A stretch of DNA of 64,000 nucleotides, taken from assembly GCF_003432075.1 (NCBI RefSeq), contig NZ_QWBU01000008.1, positions 159,947 to 223,946 of the forward strand, read 5' to 3'. The position numbers were made by a program, and so were the translations under genes. Shown here piece after piece: positions 7,988 through 18,250 of the stretch (positions within the stretch are counted from its first letter, which is position 1; each line of letters starts with the position of its first letter). The stretch comes from Shinella sp. WSJ-2 (GTDB taxonomy: Bacteria; Pseudomonadota; Alphaproteobacteria; Rhizobiales; Rhizobiaceae). Below the pieces are notes generated by a model. It was given only the letters and a program-made list of their open reading frames with translations, had not been told where the DNA came from and did no database searches.

Positions 7988-9406
7988 ATGATCGAGGCAA
8001 ACCATATCGCGGTCTTGAAAAGCCTGCTCGGCGAGAAAGGTCTTCTCACCGAGCCCGCCGATATGGCCGCCTATGAGACCGGCGCGCGCTACGACAAAGG
8101 CCGGGCCGCCTTCGTCGCGCGCCCGGCAACGACCGCCGAGACCTCCGCCGTCATGGCCTATTGCGTGAAGAACGGCATCGCACTCATTCCGCAGTCCGGC
8201 AATACCGGCCTCGTCTCCGGCTCGACGCCCGACGACAGCGGCCGCCAAGGCGTTCTGAGCCTCGACCGCCTCACCGCACCGTTCGAGTTCGATCGCGTCA
8301 ACCGCACGATCAAGGCCGGCGCGGGCGTGCGACTTTCCGACCTCAACGGCAAGCTCGAAGACACCGGCCTGTTCTTCCCGATCGACCTCGGCGCCGACCC
8401 GCGCCTCGGTGGCATGATCGCGACGAACACCGGCGGCTCGCGCTTCCTGCGCTACGGCGACGTGCGCCGCAACACGCTGGGCCTCACGGTCGTCCTCGCC
8501 GACGAGGCCGGAACCGTGCTCGACCTCTCTTCGGATCTGCGCAAGAACAATACCGGCGTCGACTGGAAGCAGCTGTTTATCGGCACGTCGGGCGCTTTCG
8601 GTATCGTCACCGAATGCGTGCTGAACCTCGAGCCCGCGCCGAAACAATCGGCGACCGCGCTTCTCGTACCCTCCTCGGCCGAACAGGTCGCCACGCTGCT
8701 GGTTGCCATGGAAGACGCGCTCGGCAGCTATCTCTCGGCCTTCGAGGGCATGTCCGGCAATGCCATCAGTGCCGCGCTCGACCACGTTCCCTCGCTGCGC
8801 AATCCCTTCCAGGGCGGCATCGTGCCCGATTTCGTCATCCTTGCCGAAATCTCCCGCTCAACGCCGCCGCGCGAGGGCGAACAGCCGCTCGATGCGGTGC
8901 TGGAGGAGGTGCTGGCCGCGATCTGGGAGCGTGAGGACGCGCCGCTCGCCGACGCCTTCGTCGGTCCGCCGCACGAAATCTGGGCGCTGCGCCACGCGCT
9001 GTCCGAGGGCGTGAAGCATAGCGGACGATTGATCGCCTTCGATCTGTCCTTCCGCCGGGGTGACATCATGCCTTTCCTCGCCCATATGAAGGCGGACATG
9101 CCTGACCACTTCGAGGACGTGACGATCTGCGATTTCGGCCATATCGGCGATGGCGGCGTGCACTTCAACCTCGTCGTCGCCAAGGACGATCCGCGCCTTG
9201 CCGATCCCGATTTCGAGGCGGACCTGCGCGCCTGGGTCTTCACCGTCGCCGTCGAAAACTTCGGCGGCAGCTTCAGCGCGGAGCACGCCATCGGCCGCAA
9301 GAACCAGGCCTTCTACGACCAATACACCCCGGAAAAGATCCGCGACCTCGCGGCCGGGCTGAAAACCATCACCTCGCCGGGTCCGCTCGGCGCCATGACC
9401 TTCTAA
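7988..9406 (+). CDS. FAD-binding oxidoreductase, probable D-2-hydroxyglutarate dehydrogenase
   Basis: A 472-residue GlcD/D2HGDH-type flavoprotein. The PCMH FAD-binding domain includes IPQSGNTGLVSGSTP and the GGMIATNTGGSRFLRYGD loop (about residues 70-165). The C-terminal FAD-oxidase cap carries a His-rich metal-site segment ICDFGHIGDGGVHFNL and the closing SAEHAIGRKNQ motif. It would oxidise D-2-hydroxyglutarate made by HglS to 2-oxoglutarate, passing electrons to quinone via ETF. Lactate or glycolate oxidation is possible for the family, but its place directly after hglS supports this role. ATG 7988 was chosen; a GTG at 7973 would overlap the hglS stop. Confidence 0.8.
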   Translation: MIEANHIAVLKSLLGEKGLLTEPADMAAYETGARYDKGRAAFVARPATTAETSAVMAYCVKNGIALIPQSGNTGLVSGSTPDDSGRQGVLSLDRLTAPFEFDRVNRTIKAGAGVRLSDLNGKLEDTGLFFPIDLGADPRLGGMIATNTGGSRFLRYGDVRRNTLGLTVVLADEAGTVLDLSSDLRKNNTGVDWKQLFIGTSGAFGIVTECVLNLEPAPKQSATALLVPSSAEQVATLLVAMEDALGSYLSAFEGMSGNAISAALDHVPSLRNPFQGGIVPDFVILAEISRSTPPREGEQPLDAVLEEVLAAIWEREDAPLADAFVGPPHEIWALRHALSEGVKHSGRLIAFDLSFRRGDIMPFLAHMKADMPDHFEDVTICDFGHIGDGGVHFNLVVAKDDPRLADPDFEADLRAWVFTVAVENFGGSFSAEHAIGRKNQAFYDQYTPEKIRDLAAGLKTITSPGPLGAMTF

Positions 9407-9426
9407 GAAACTCAGGGAGATACCCC

Positions 9427-10950
9427 ATGACGAAAGTCGACGTGAAAAAGGAAACCGAAGCCCTTCTCGACAAGCTCGGCGTTGCCCGTGGCCTGTGGCA
9501 GGGTGGCGACATGGCCTCGTTCAGCCCGGTCAGCGGCGAAGAGATCGGCAAGCTGAAGACCGTTTCGGGCGCCGAGACAGACAAGGCCATCGACGCCGCC
9601 CATGAGGCCTTCAAGGCCTGGCGCCTCGTGCCGGCCCCCAAGCGCGGCGAACTCGTGCGCCTGCTCGGCGAAGAGCTGCGCGCCGCCAAGGCAGATCTCG
9701 GTCGCCTCGTCTCCATCGAAGCCGGCAAGATCACCTCCGAAGGCCTCGGCGAAGTGCAGGAAATGATCGACATCTGCGATTTCGCCGTCGGTCTCTCCCG
9801 CCAGCTCTACGGCCTCACCATCGCCACCGAGCGCCCCGGCCACCGCATGATGGAAACCTGGCACCCGCTCGGCGTCGTCGGCATCATCTCCGCCTTCAAC
9901 TTCCCGGTCGCCGTCTGGTCGTGGAACGCGGCGCTCGCGCTCGTCGCCGGCAATTCCATCGTCTGGAAGCCCTCTGAAAAGACCCCGCTGACCGGCCTCG
10001 CCTGCCAGGCGATCCTCGATCGCGCGCTGGCCCGCTTCGGCGATGCGCCGGCGAACCTTTCCCAGGTCCTCATCGGCGACCGCACCATCGGCGAAGCCCT
10101 CGTCGACAACCACAAGGTCGCGCTCGTCTCGGCCACCGGCTCCACCCGCATGGGCAAGGAAGTCGGCCCGCGCCTCGCCAAGCGTTTCGCCCGCTCGATC
10201 CTCGAGCTCGGCGGCAACAATGCCGGCATCGTCTGCCCGTCCGCCGATCTCGACATGGCCCTGCGCGCGATTGCCTTTGGTGCCATGGGGACCGCCGGCC
10301 AGCGCTGCACGACGCTCCGCCGCCTCTTCGTGCATGACAGCGTCTACGACCAGCTCGTGCCGCGCCTGAAGAAGGCCTATACCAGCGTTTCCGTCGGTAA
10401 CCCGCTGGAGACCTCGGCCCTCGTCGGCCCGCTCGTCGACAAGCAGGCCTTCGACGGCATGCAGAAGGCGCTGGAAGCCGCCAAGGCCGAGGGCGGTTCC
10501 GTCACCGGCGGCGAGCGCGTTGCCGACGCCGGCAAGGACACGGCCTACTACGTCAAGCCGGCCATCGTCGAAATGCCGAAGCAGGCCGGCCCGGTTCTCG
10601 AAGAGACCTTCGCGCCGATCCTCTACGTCATGAAGTATTCCGACTTCGACGCCGTTCTCGAAGACCACAACGCCGTTTCGGCCGGTCTCTCCTCGTCGAT
10701 CTTCACGCTCAACGTTCAGGAAGCCGAGCGCTTCCTCTCGGCCGACGGTTCGGACTGCGGCATCGCCAATGTCAACATCGGCACTTCGGGTGCTGAAATC
10801 GGCGGCGCGTTCGGCGGCGAGAAGGAAACCGGCGGCGGCCGCGAATCCGGCTCCGACGCCTGGAAGGCCTATATGCGCCGCGCCACAAACACGGTGAACT
10901 ACTCGAAGGCCCTGCCGCTCGCCCAGGGCGTCTCCTTCGATATCGAGTAA
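9427..10950 (+). CDS. amaB: L-2-aminoadipate-6-semialdehyde dehydrogenase (ALDH7 / AmaB-like)
   Basis: A 507-residue NAD(P)-dependent aldehyde dehydrogenase of the antiquitin (ALDH7) type. The cofactor motif FNFPVAVWSWNAALALVAGN is at about residues 158-177, the catalytic base Glu260 lies in ILELGGNNAGIV, and the nucleophile is Cys294 in GTAGQRCTTLRR. It oxidises aminoadipate semialdehyde (in equilibrium with piperideine-6-carboxylate) to L-2-aminoadipate. A good ribosome-binding site (GGGAGA) precedes the ATG. It lies 20 bp after the D2HGDH-like gene and 6 bp before the aminotransferase, so all are one operon. Confidence 0.88.
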   Translation: MTKVDVKKETEALLDKLGVARGLWQGGDMASFSPVSGEEIGKLKTVSGAETDKAIDAAHEAFKAWRLVPAPKRGELVRLLGEELRAAKADLGRLVSIEAGKITSEGLGEVQEMIDICDFAVGLSRQLYGLTIATERPGHRMMETWHPLGVVGIISAFNFPVAVWSWNAALALVAGNSIVWKPSEKTPLTGLACQAILDRALARFGDAPANLSQVLIGDRTIGEALVDNHKVALVSATGSTRMGKEVGPRLAKRFARSILELGGNNAGIVCPSADLDMALRAIAFGAMGTAGQRCTTLRRLFVHDSVYDQLVPRLKKAYTSVSVGNPLETSALVGPLVDKQAFDGMQKALEAAKAEGGSVTGGERVADAGKDTAYYVKPAIVEMPKQAGPVLEETFAPILYVMKYSDFDAVLEDHNAVSAGLSSSIFTLNVQEAERFLSADGSDCGIANVNIGTSGAEIGGAFGGEKETGGGRESGSDAWKAYMRRATNTVNYSKALPLAQGVSFDIE

Positions 10951-12189
<1,239 letters not shown>

Positions 12190-12220
12190 GTCAGCAAAAA
12201 GACAATCCGGCAAAAATCAT

Positions 12221-12820
12221 AACCTCCACCGGAGGTGGAGGTTTGAAACGCTGCGCTTGGACCGCTAGAAGCGGTTTTGCTATAAGTTAGTAGCTACGGT
12301 TAAAGAGGTCGGCAGAGTCGGAAGCTTTGTCGACCTTTTCCTGATTACGGATATATCGTCTGACGACCTGCTCATCATAGCCAGACGTCGACACGAAGTA
12401 CCCTCGCGCCCCAAAATGGTATCCCTTGTAGCGCCGCTTGCGCGCATATTTATTGGCAACGTAAAGAGCCGTCTTACCCTTTAAAAAGCCAACAATGTGC
12501 GACACAGAATACTTCGGCGGTATCGATATCAGCATATGCACATGGTCGGGCATCAAGTGCCCTTCCTCGATCCGGCAATCCTTCTGCAAAGCAAGTCTAT
12601 GCAACAGATCACCAAGCTCACGGCGCAAATCCCCGTAGAGCCTTTTCGTTCGGTATTTACTCGCGAAGACCACATGATATTTGCAGTCCCACGTCGCGTG
12701 CGATTGCGAGCGTTCGTCCATAAAACCTCCGTTCTATGTCTCGGAAAACCTAACGGTCCAAGCACGGAGGTCTCTCAATCACGATGTAAAACCCGTCCAG
12801 TCCTCCACCGCAGGTGGAGG
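12221..12820 (-). mobile_element. IS200/IS605-family element (tnpA only)
   Basis: About 600 bp bounded by two nearly identical subterminal hairpins: AACCTCCACC-GGA-GGTGGAGGTT at 12221-12243 and CCTCCACC-GCA-GGTGGAGG at 12802-12820. They flank a single small transposase gene. Hairpin ends instead of inverted terminal repeats and a lone Y1 transposase are typical of IS200. No tnpB is present. The exact ends lie a few bases beyond the hairpins and cannot be fixed without an empty-site comparison. Confidence 0.85.
12287..12721 (-). CDS. tnpA: IS200-type Y1 HUH transposase TnpA
   Basis: A 144-residue single-strand transposase. The metal-binding HUH motif is H60-V-H62 (MPDHVHMLI), and the likely nucleophilic tyrosine is Tyr123 in RRYIRNQ. 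The N-terminal CKYHVVFASKYR segment is typical of the IS200 family. Both catalytic elements are present and the frame is intact, so the element may still be active. It reads opposite to the lysine operon on its left and away from its own right-end hairpin. Confidence 0.95.
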   Translation of the reverse strand: MDERSQSHATWDCKYHVVFASKYRTKRLYGDLRRELGDLLHRLALQKDCRIEEGHLMPDHVHMLISIPPKYSVSHIVGFLKGKTALYVANKYARKRRYKGYHFGARGYFVSTSGYDEQVVRRYIRNQEKVDKASDSADLFNRSY

Positions 12821-12841
12821 TTTATTTACTTCATAATAAAA

Positions 12842-12866
12842 GGGGCCTCGAAAGAGGCCCCATTTT
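12842..12866 (+). terminator. Rho-independent terminator right of the IS
   Basis: GGGGCCTC-GAAA-GAGGCCCC followed by ATTTTTAT on the plus strand. It probably ended the hglS-aminotransferase operon before the IS200 element separated them. Confidence 0.75.
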
Positions 12867-12927
12867 TATGTGTCCGCGCCTTGTGGCGTTCTCTGCTTCC
12901 CCGCGGCTTTGGGCCACAGATGCGAAA

Positions 12928-12956
12928 GATGCCCCGGCCTTTTCGGCCGGGGCATC
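12928..12956 (-). terminator. Stem-loop terminator of the lysine dehydrogenase gene
   Basis: GATGCCCCGGCC, a five-base loop, and GGCCGGGGCATC form a 12-bp stem just past the stop at 12974. On the minus strand it is followed by only a short CTTT, so it may stabilise the 3' end more than terminate. Confidence 0.6.
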
Positions 12957-12973
12957 GAAGGTCTTCAAAGAGA

Positions 12974-14074
12974 TCAGGCGGCGTGGGCGCCGCGGTTTTC
13001 CTGGGCGTAGTAGTGACCAAAGCGGTTGGCGAGGAAGGCGTCGAGGGCGATTTCTTCCTGGCGGATGAAGCCTCTAGCGCGCAGCGAGCCATCGGCCAGC
13101 ATGTCGAGCACGGCGCAGATCGAGCCGGCCGTCGTGATCTGGATGGCGGAGTGCAGGGCGCCGGCGACCGGGGCGCTATAGACCTTGTTGGCGTAGGTTT
13201 CCTGGATCAGGCGGCCACCCTTGCGGCCCGAAACGGTCACGAAGATGATCACGACGTCCTGCGTGGTGGTCGGCAGGGCGTTTTCGAAGATGTCCTTGAG
13301 GACTTCGCGGCGATGACGGAGACCCAGGTCGTTCAGCAGCGCCTTCATGATGGCTGCGTGGCCGGGATAGCGGATCGTGCGGTAGTTCAGCGTCCGAACC
13401 TTGCCCTTCAGCGTCTCGCAGAGGGTGCCGAGGCCGCCCGAGGTGTTGAAGGCTTCGTAGGTAACGCCATCGAGCGAGAATTCTTCACGCTCTTCCAGCG
13501 CCGGAACCTCGATCAGCGCGCCTTCGACGATGGCTTCGCAGGGCTCGATATATTCGTTGATGACGCCGTCCGTGCTCCAGGTCAGGTTATAGTTCAGGGC
13601 GTTGGACGGGTACTGCGGCAGGGCGCCGACGCGCATGCGCACGCTGTCGAGCGTGTCGAAGCGGCTGGCAAGGTCGTTGGCGACGATGGAGATGAAGCCC
13701 GGTGCCAGGCCGCACTGCGGAATGAAGGCCGTCTTGGCGTTTTCGGCGATGCGCTTGACCTGGCGGGTGGATTCGACGTCTTCCGTGAGGTCGAGATAGT
13801 GCACGCCGGCAGCGGCGGCCGCTTCGGCGATCGCGACCGTCAGGTGGTAAGGGGCGGCCGAGAGAACGGCGAACTTGCCGGTCAGAAGGGCCTTCATGGC
13901 GGCAGCATCGGCGATATCGACGACGGCCGTGGTGACCGCGGCATGCTTCTCGATGGCAGCGAGCTGCTCTTCGGCGCGGTCCGCAACGGTGACGCGGTAA
14001 TCCCCGCTGTGAGCCAGCATGCGTGCAATGGTCGAGCCGATCTTGCCTGCGCCGATGACGACGATGTCCTTCAT
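12974..14074 (-). CDS. Saccharopine-dehydrogenase-family protein, probable L-lysine 6-dehydrogenase
   Basis: A 366-residue NAD(P)-dependent enzyme with an N-terminal Rossmann motif DIVVIGAGKIGSTIARML (residues 3-20). The saccharopine-dehydrogenase-like catalytic half includes YLDLTEDVESTRQV and PQCGLAPGFISIVANDLA. Lysine 6-dehydrogenase belongs to this family, is of this size, and has been biochemically reported from Agrobacterium; it makes aminoadipate semialdehyde from lysine. The adjacent genes consume exactly that product, so this fits better than saccharopine dehydrogenase. ATG 14074 has GGAGGG 7 bases upstream; a further ATG at 14092 lacks one. It is divergent from an Lrp-type regulator gene. 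Confidence 0.75.
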   Translation of the reverse strand: MKDIVVIGAGKIGSTIARMLAHSGDYRVTVADRAEEQLAAIEKHAAVTTAVVDIADAAAMKALLTGKFAVLSAAPYHLTVAIAEAAAAAGVHYLDLTEDVESTRQVKRIAENAKTAFIPQCGLAPGFISIVANDLASRFDTLDSVRMRVGALPQYPSNALNYNLTWSTDGVINEYIEPCEAIVEGALIEVPALEEREEFSLDGVTYEAFNTSGGLGTLCETLKGKVRTLNYRTIRYPGHAAIMKALLNDLGLRHRREVLKDIFENALPTTTQDVVIIFVTVSGRKGGRLIQETYANKVYSAPVAGALHSAIQITTAGSICAVLDMLADGSLRARGFIRQEEIALDAFLANRFGHYYAQENRGAHAA

Positions 14075-14137
14075 GTGATTTCCCTCCGGCATGAATTGAT
14101 GCGCTTAATTTGAGAGGGATGGCTGTCGATTTAAAGC

Positions 14138-14171
14138 GCCATATCTGGCATAATCAATTATCGATATCGGC
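14138..14171. promoter_or_regulatory. Candidate Lrp-type operator in the lysDH-lrp intergenic region
   Basis: The 112-bp divergent gap contains an AT-rich imperfect palindrome: GCC-ATATC ... ATAAT-CA-ATTAT ... GATAT-CGGC, with a perfect ATAATCAATTAT core at 14150-14161. Position and composition suit an Lrp/AsnC dimer or tetramer. The assignment is inferred. Confidence 0.45.
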
Positions 14172-14186
14172 AGAACGACGGTAAAA

Positions 14187-14627
14187 ATGAGCATTTCGAC
14201 GCTAGGCGCCAAGGATCGTGAGCTCCTCGCCATCCTCAGCGAGAACGCCCGCGAGCAGACCGCGACGATCGCCCGCAAGCTGGGCCTATCGCGCACGACC
14301 GTGCAGGCGAAGATCGACCGGCTGGAACGGGCTGGCGTGATCGCCGGCTACGGCGTCAAGCTTTCGGATGCCTATGAGAGCGGCATGGTGAAGGCCCATG
14401 TCCTTATCACCATCGCGCCGAAGACGCTGGCGCGCATCACCACGGAACTGCACGCCATCTCCGCCGTGCGCACCCTGCATTCGGTGAGCGGCAGCTTCGA
14501 CCTGATCGCCGTGGTCGAAGCGGCCTCGATCGCCGAACTCGACGACCTGATCGACAAGATCGGCGCCATCGACGGCGTGGAACGCACGCTGTCATCGATC
14601 ATCCTGTCGACGCGGATAAGGCGGTAG
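14187..14627 (+). CDS. Lrp/AsnC-family transcriptional regulator
   Basis: A 146-residue feast/famine regulator. The N-terminal HTH is clear (DRELLAILSENARE, then IARKLGLSRTTVQAKIDRLE, residues about 10-46), followed by a C-terminal RAM ligand-binding domain (KAHVLITIAP...VSGSFDLIAVVE). It is divergent from the lysine-dehydrogenase-like gene, so it is probably its lysine-responsive activator and autoregulator; similar pairs are common for amino-acid catabolic genes. The ligand is inferred only. Confidence 0.9.
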   Translation: MSISTLGAKDRELLAILSENAREQTATIARKLGLSRTTVQAKIDRLERAGVIAGYGVKLSDAYESGMVKAHVLITIAPKTLARITTELHAISAVRTLHSVSGSFDLIAVVEAASIAELDDLIDKIGAIDGVERTLSSIILSTRIRR

Positions 14628-14740
14628 CCGATACTGTCATTCATGATTTACTGAAAGCATCAGTCGATCCTGCGCCACAAGCCTGCGGGCAATAGCCGCC
14701 ACCATCGGCCGTATGACGCAGGGGACATAGCGGCGGGCAC

Positions 14741-14772
14741 AAAAAAACCGGCTGCTTTTGACGGCCGGTTTT
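14741..14772 (-). terminator. Rho-independent terminator downstream of trcR
   Basis: AAAACCGGC, an 11-base loop, then GCCGGTTTT, with seven consecutive Ts on the minus strand. It lies just past the trcR stop and may also stop transcription from the Lrp gene. Confidence 0.8.
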
Positions 14773-14794
14773 ATTGTTAGCAATGAAGCGTCCC

Positions 14795-15493
14795 TTAGAA
14801 GCGGTCCTCTTCGTCCTCGTCCGGGGTAGACGACTTGAGCGACTTGAGCTTGGCGAAGACGGCGTCGGCGTCGATTTCCTTTTCCTCTTCACGGTCGTTG
14901 TAGGGCAGCTTTTCCGTTTCGTGGGCGGATTCGAGCGTGGCACCGAGTTCGGCGGCCGTCGGCAGAGGACGGCCCTTCGAGGCGCGTTCGACTTCGAGGT
15001 CGAGATCGATCTGCGAGCACAGGCCCAGCGTGACCGGATCCATCGGCGTCAGGTTCGTCGAATTCCAGTGGGTGCGGTCACGGATCTGCTCGATCGTCGA
15101 TTTGGTGGTGCCGACGAGACGCGAGATCTGCGCATCCTTGAGTTCCGGATGGTTGCGCACGAGCCAGAGAATGGCGTTCGGGCGGTCCTGACGCTTGGAG
15201 ACCGGCGTATAGCGCGGGCCCTTGCGCTTGGATTCGGGAACGCGAACCTTGGGGTCGGAAAGCTTCAGCTTGTGGTTCGGGTTGCCTTCGGCGCGCGCGA
15301 TTTCCTCGCGCGACAGCTGGCCGGTCGAGATCGGGTCGAGACCCTTGATGCCCTGGGCTGATTCGCCGTCGGCGATCGCCTTCACTTCAAGCGGGTGCAG
15401 TTTGCAAAAAGTCGCGATCTGTTCGAACGACAGCGCCGTGTTGTCGACCAGCCAGACCGCGGTCGCCTTTGGCATGAGGAGCTGCTGAGCCAT
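14795..15493 (-). CDS. trcR: Cell-cycle transcriptional regulator TrcR (DUF1013)
   Basis: A 232-residue DUF1013 protein, conserved across alphaproteobacteria and named TrcR for a role in RNA-polymerase-associated cell-cycle transcription. N-terminal MPKATAVWLVDNTALSFEQI begins near residue 7, and an HTH-like segment (KDAQISRLVGTTKSTIEQIR) lies near residues 118-137. The C-terminus is very acidic (PDEDEEDRF). It is monocistronic with its own terminator. Confidence 0.88.
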   Translation of the reverse strand: MAQQLLMPKATAVWLVDNTALSFEQIATFCKLHPLEVKAIADGESAQGIKGLDPISTGQLSREEIARAEGNPNHKLKLSDPKVRVPESKRKGPRYTPVSKRQDRPNAILWLVRNHPELKDAQISRLVGTTKSTIEQIRDRTHWNSTNLTPMDPVTLGLCSQIDLDLEVERASKGRPLPTAAELGATLESAHETEKLPYNDREEEKEIDADAVFAKLKSLKSSTPDEDEEDRF

Positions 15494-15729
15494 GCATATA
15501 GTCCTTCTGTCCGTCCGCGCCGGTGTCGCGGGTCGTGGGGTAGTTAACCACTATGTTCCGGGAATTGCGCCCTCTATACCCTCACTGTCGCAGAAATGCA
15601 ATTCTTCAAGAGACAAATGACCTTTGTCTAATTGCCGTAATGCTTTGACCTGATATGAATGGCGCCGAGAGTGGCGGGGCCGGAGGAGAATACGGTTTCC
15701 CGCGCATGCGCAGTCATAGGGAGGCATCC

Positions 15730-17685
15730 ATGTCCGCAAAGACCTATCCGGTCCTGAAATCCGCGAAAAACCGTACGCTCATCGACAACGACACCTATCA
15801 GAAATGGTATCGCGAGAGCATCGAGAACCCGGAGCGCTTCTGGGACAAGCACGGCATGCGCATCGACTGGTTCAAGCCCTATACAAAGGTGAAGACCACC
15901 TCGTTTACCGGCAAGGTCCCGATCAAGTGGTTCGAGGACGGCATAACCAACGTCTCCTACAACTGTATCGACCGTCACCTGAAGGCGCATGGCGACGACG
16001 TCGCCATCATCTGGGAAGGCGACAACCCCTATATCGACAAGAAGATCACCTACAACGAGCTTTACGAACATGTCTGCCGCATGGCGAACGTGATGAAGAA
16101 GCACGGCGTCAAGAAGGGCGACCGCGTCACCATCTACATGCCGATGATTCCGGAGGCAGCCTATGCGATGCTCGCCTGCGCGCGTATCGGCGCCATCCAT
16201 TCGGTGGTCTTCGGCGGCTTCTCGCCGGATGCGCTGGCCGGCCGTATCGTTGACTGCGAATCGACCTTCGTCGTCACCTGCGACGAGGGCGTGCGCGGCG
16301 GCAAGCCGATCCCGCTCAAGGAAAACACCGATACGGCGATCGACATCGCCGCCAAGCAGCATGTCATCGTCAACAAGGTTCTGGTCGTGCGCCGCACCGG
16401 CGGCAAGATCGGCTGGGCACCCGGCCGTGACATCTGGCATCACAAGGAAGTGCTGACGGTGCCGCGCGATTGTCCGCCGGCCAAGATGAAGGCGGAAGAC
16501 CCGCTGTTCATCCTCTACACCTCCGGCTCGACAGGCAAGCCGAAGGGCGTGCTGCACACCACGGCCGGCTACCTCGTCTACGCCTCGATGACGCACAAAT
16601 ACGTCTTCGATTATCAGGACGGCGATATCTACTGGTGCACGGCCGACGTGGGCTGGGTCACCGGCCATTCCTACATCGTCTATGGCCCGCTGGCGAACCG
16701 CGCCACCACGCTGATGTTCGAAGGCGTGCCGAATTTCCCGGATGCCGGCCGCTTCTGGGAGGTGGTCGACAAGCACAAGGTCAACATCTTCTATACGGCG
16801 CCGACGGCGATCCGCGCGCTGATGGGTGCCGGTGACGATTTCGTCAAGCGCTCCGACCGGTCGTCGCTGCGTCTGCTCGGCTCGGTCGGCGAGCCGATCA
16901 ACCCGGAAGCCTGGGAATGGTACTACAACGTCGTCGGCGAAGGCCGTTCGCCGATCGTCGATACCTGGTGGCAGACGGAAACCGGCGGCATCCTGATCAC
17001 CCCGCTGCCGGGGGCGACGGACCTGAAGCCGGGTTCGGCGACGCGGCCGTTCTTCGGCGTCAAGCCCGAGCTCGTCGACAACGAGGGCAATGTGCTGGAA
17101 GGCGCTGCCGACGGCAATCTCTGCATCACCGACAGCTGGCCGGGCCAGATGCGCACCGTCTATGGCGATCACAAGCGCTTCGTCGAAACGTACTTCTCCA
17201 CCTACAAGGGCAAGTATTTCACCGGCGACGGCTGCCGCCGCGACGAAGACGGCTATTACTGGATCACCGGCCGCGTCGACGACGTGCTCAACATCTCCGG
17301 CCACCGCCTCGGCACAGCCGAAATCGAATCGGCCCTCGTCTCGCACCACCTCGTTTCGGAAGCGGCGGTCGTCGGTTATCCGCACAGCCTCAAGGGCCAG
17401 GGCATCTATTGCTACGTATCGCTGATGGCCGGCGAGGAAGGCAATGACGCGCTGCGCCAGGATCTCGTCAAACACGTCCGCAAGGAAATTGGCCCGATCG
17501 CGACGCCGGACAAGATCCAGTTCGCCCCCGGCCTGCCGAAGACCCGCTCCGGCAAGATCATGCGCCGCATCCTGCGCAAGATCGCCGAGGACGATTTTGG
17601 CGCACTCGGGGATACCTCGACGCTGGCTGATCCAGCCGTCGTCGACGACCTGATCGCGAACCGCCAGAACAAGGCGGGCGGCTGA
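15730..17685 (+). CDS. acs: Acetyl-CoA synthetase (AMP-forming)
   Basis: A 651-residue acetate:CoA ligase that makes acetyl-CoA from acetate via acetyl-AMP. The P-loop-like motif [16 protein letters not shown], the WWQTETGG acetate-pocket segment, [20 protein letters not shown] and the C-terminal [12 protein letters not shown] with the regulated lysine are all present. The length is typical. ATG 15730 has GGGAGGC just upstream; the upstream in-frame ATG at 15655 was rejected. A terminator follows. Confidence 0.95.
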   Translation: MSAKTYPVLKSAKNRTLIDNDTYQKWYRESIENPERFWDKHGMRIDWFKPYTKVKTTSFTGKVPIKWFEDGITNVSYNCIDRHLKAHGDDVAIIWEGDNPYIDKKITYNELYEHVCRMANVMKKHGVKKGDRVTIYMPMIPEAAYAMLACARIGAIHSVVFGGFSPDALAGRIVDCESTFVVTCDEGVRGGKPIPLKENTDTAIDIAAKQHVIVNKVLVVRRTGGKIGWAPGRDIWHHKEVLTVPRDCPPAKMKAEDPLFILYTSGSTGKPKGVLHTTAGYLVYASMTHKYVFDYQDGDIYWCTADVGWVTGHSYIVYGPLANRATTLMFEGVPNFPDAGRFWEVVDKHKVNIFYTAPTAIRALMGAGDDFVKRSDRSSLRLLGSVGEPINPEAWEWYYNVVGEGRSPIVDTWWQTETGGILITPLPGATDLKPGSATRPFFGVKPELVDNEGNVLEGAADGNLCITDSWPGQMRTVYGDHKRFVETYFSTYKGKYFTGDGCRRDEDGYYWITGRVDDVLNISGHRLGTAEIESALVSHHLVSEAAVVGYPHSLKGQGIYCYVSLMAGEEGNDALRQDLVKHVRKEIGPIATPDKIQFAPGLPKTRSGKIMRRILRKIAEDDFGALGDTSTLADPAVVDDLIANRQNKAGG

Positions 17686-17712
17686 ACCGTCGGGTGACGG
17701 AACGACAAAGCG

Positions 17713-17746
17713 AAACGGCGGCCATTATCGGCCGCCGTTTTCGTTT
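17713..17746 (+). terminator. Terminator of acs
   Basis: AAACGGCGGCC, loop ATTATC, GGCCGCCGTTT, followed by a T-rich TCGTTT tract. Confidence 0.8.
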
Positions 17747-17803
17747 GAAGAAATTGCTTGGACTTATTGGAATGGGGCACCCCTCCCCTTCCCACTCACG
17801 TCA

Positions 17804-17824
17804 TCCTCGGGTTTGATCCGAGGA
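17804..17824. repeat. Short palindromic repeat in the acs-DUF1674 gap
   Basis: TCCTCGG-GTTTGAT-CCGAGGA within a CGTCATCCTCGGG context. This resembles the CATCCTCGGG...CCCGAGGATG palindromes scattered between genes in rhizobial genomes. Only one copy was noticed in this window. Confidence 0.5.
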
Positions 17825-17894
17825 CGGAGAGAGGTTGGGCGCATGAAGCAAAGGGGCATGAAGCGATGTGACTTCCTAAGCTGGCTTCCCACTC

Positions 17895-18104
17895 TCAGAA
17901 ATCGATCGCCCGGCCCTTGATCTCCCAGTCACCGAACCGCGCCGGGTCTTCACCGCCGCGGCCGCCGATCTCCTCGGCGCGCTCGGCGGGCTGGGTTGCC
18001 TTGCGACGTTCCTCGGCTTCCTGCAGGGCGCGCTGGGCTGCGGGCGGAAGCACTTTTCGGCCGTCGGAATGATTGTCGTTGTCGCTGTCCATGAAAATCG
18101 GCAT
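17895..18104 (-). CDS. DUF1674 protein (SDHAF4-like succinate dehydrogenase assembly factor)
   Basis: A 69-residue protein with the family's C-terminal signature: a GRGGEDPARFGDWEIKGRAIDF-type end with RFGDWE and the terminal IDF. DUF1674/SDHAF4 proteins are thought to help mature the flavoprotein subunit of succinate dehydrogenase. The first ATG (18104) abuts its AGGAAGG ribosome-binding site; the ATG at 18092 (MDSDNDN) is spaced about 12 bases from it, so either start is possible. Confidence 0.8.
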   Translation of the reverse strand: MPIFMDSDNDNHSDGRKVLPPAAQRALQEAEERRKATQPAERAEEIGGRGGEDPARFGDWEIKGRAIDF

Positions 18105-18250
18105 CCTTCCTGGATATTGAAGAAGTGCGGGTGGTTTCCCATCATATAGGAGCGCGACGACGCTGTGGAAAGCGCCGTTTCACGTGAACCATGTCCTTGA
18201 AACCAAGGATCGATAGCGGGGTCGATGGACCTGACAGGAGCCGAAAACGT

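Noticed and set aside
12497..14113. Plus-strand open frame of about 540 codons running across the IS and the lysine dehydrogenase gene
   Set aside because: Shadow of two real minus-strand genes; crosses the IS boundary and has no recognisable domain.
15628..17475. Long minus-strand frame opposite acs
   Set aside because: Antisense shadow of a well-conserved enzyme in GC-rich DNA.
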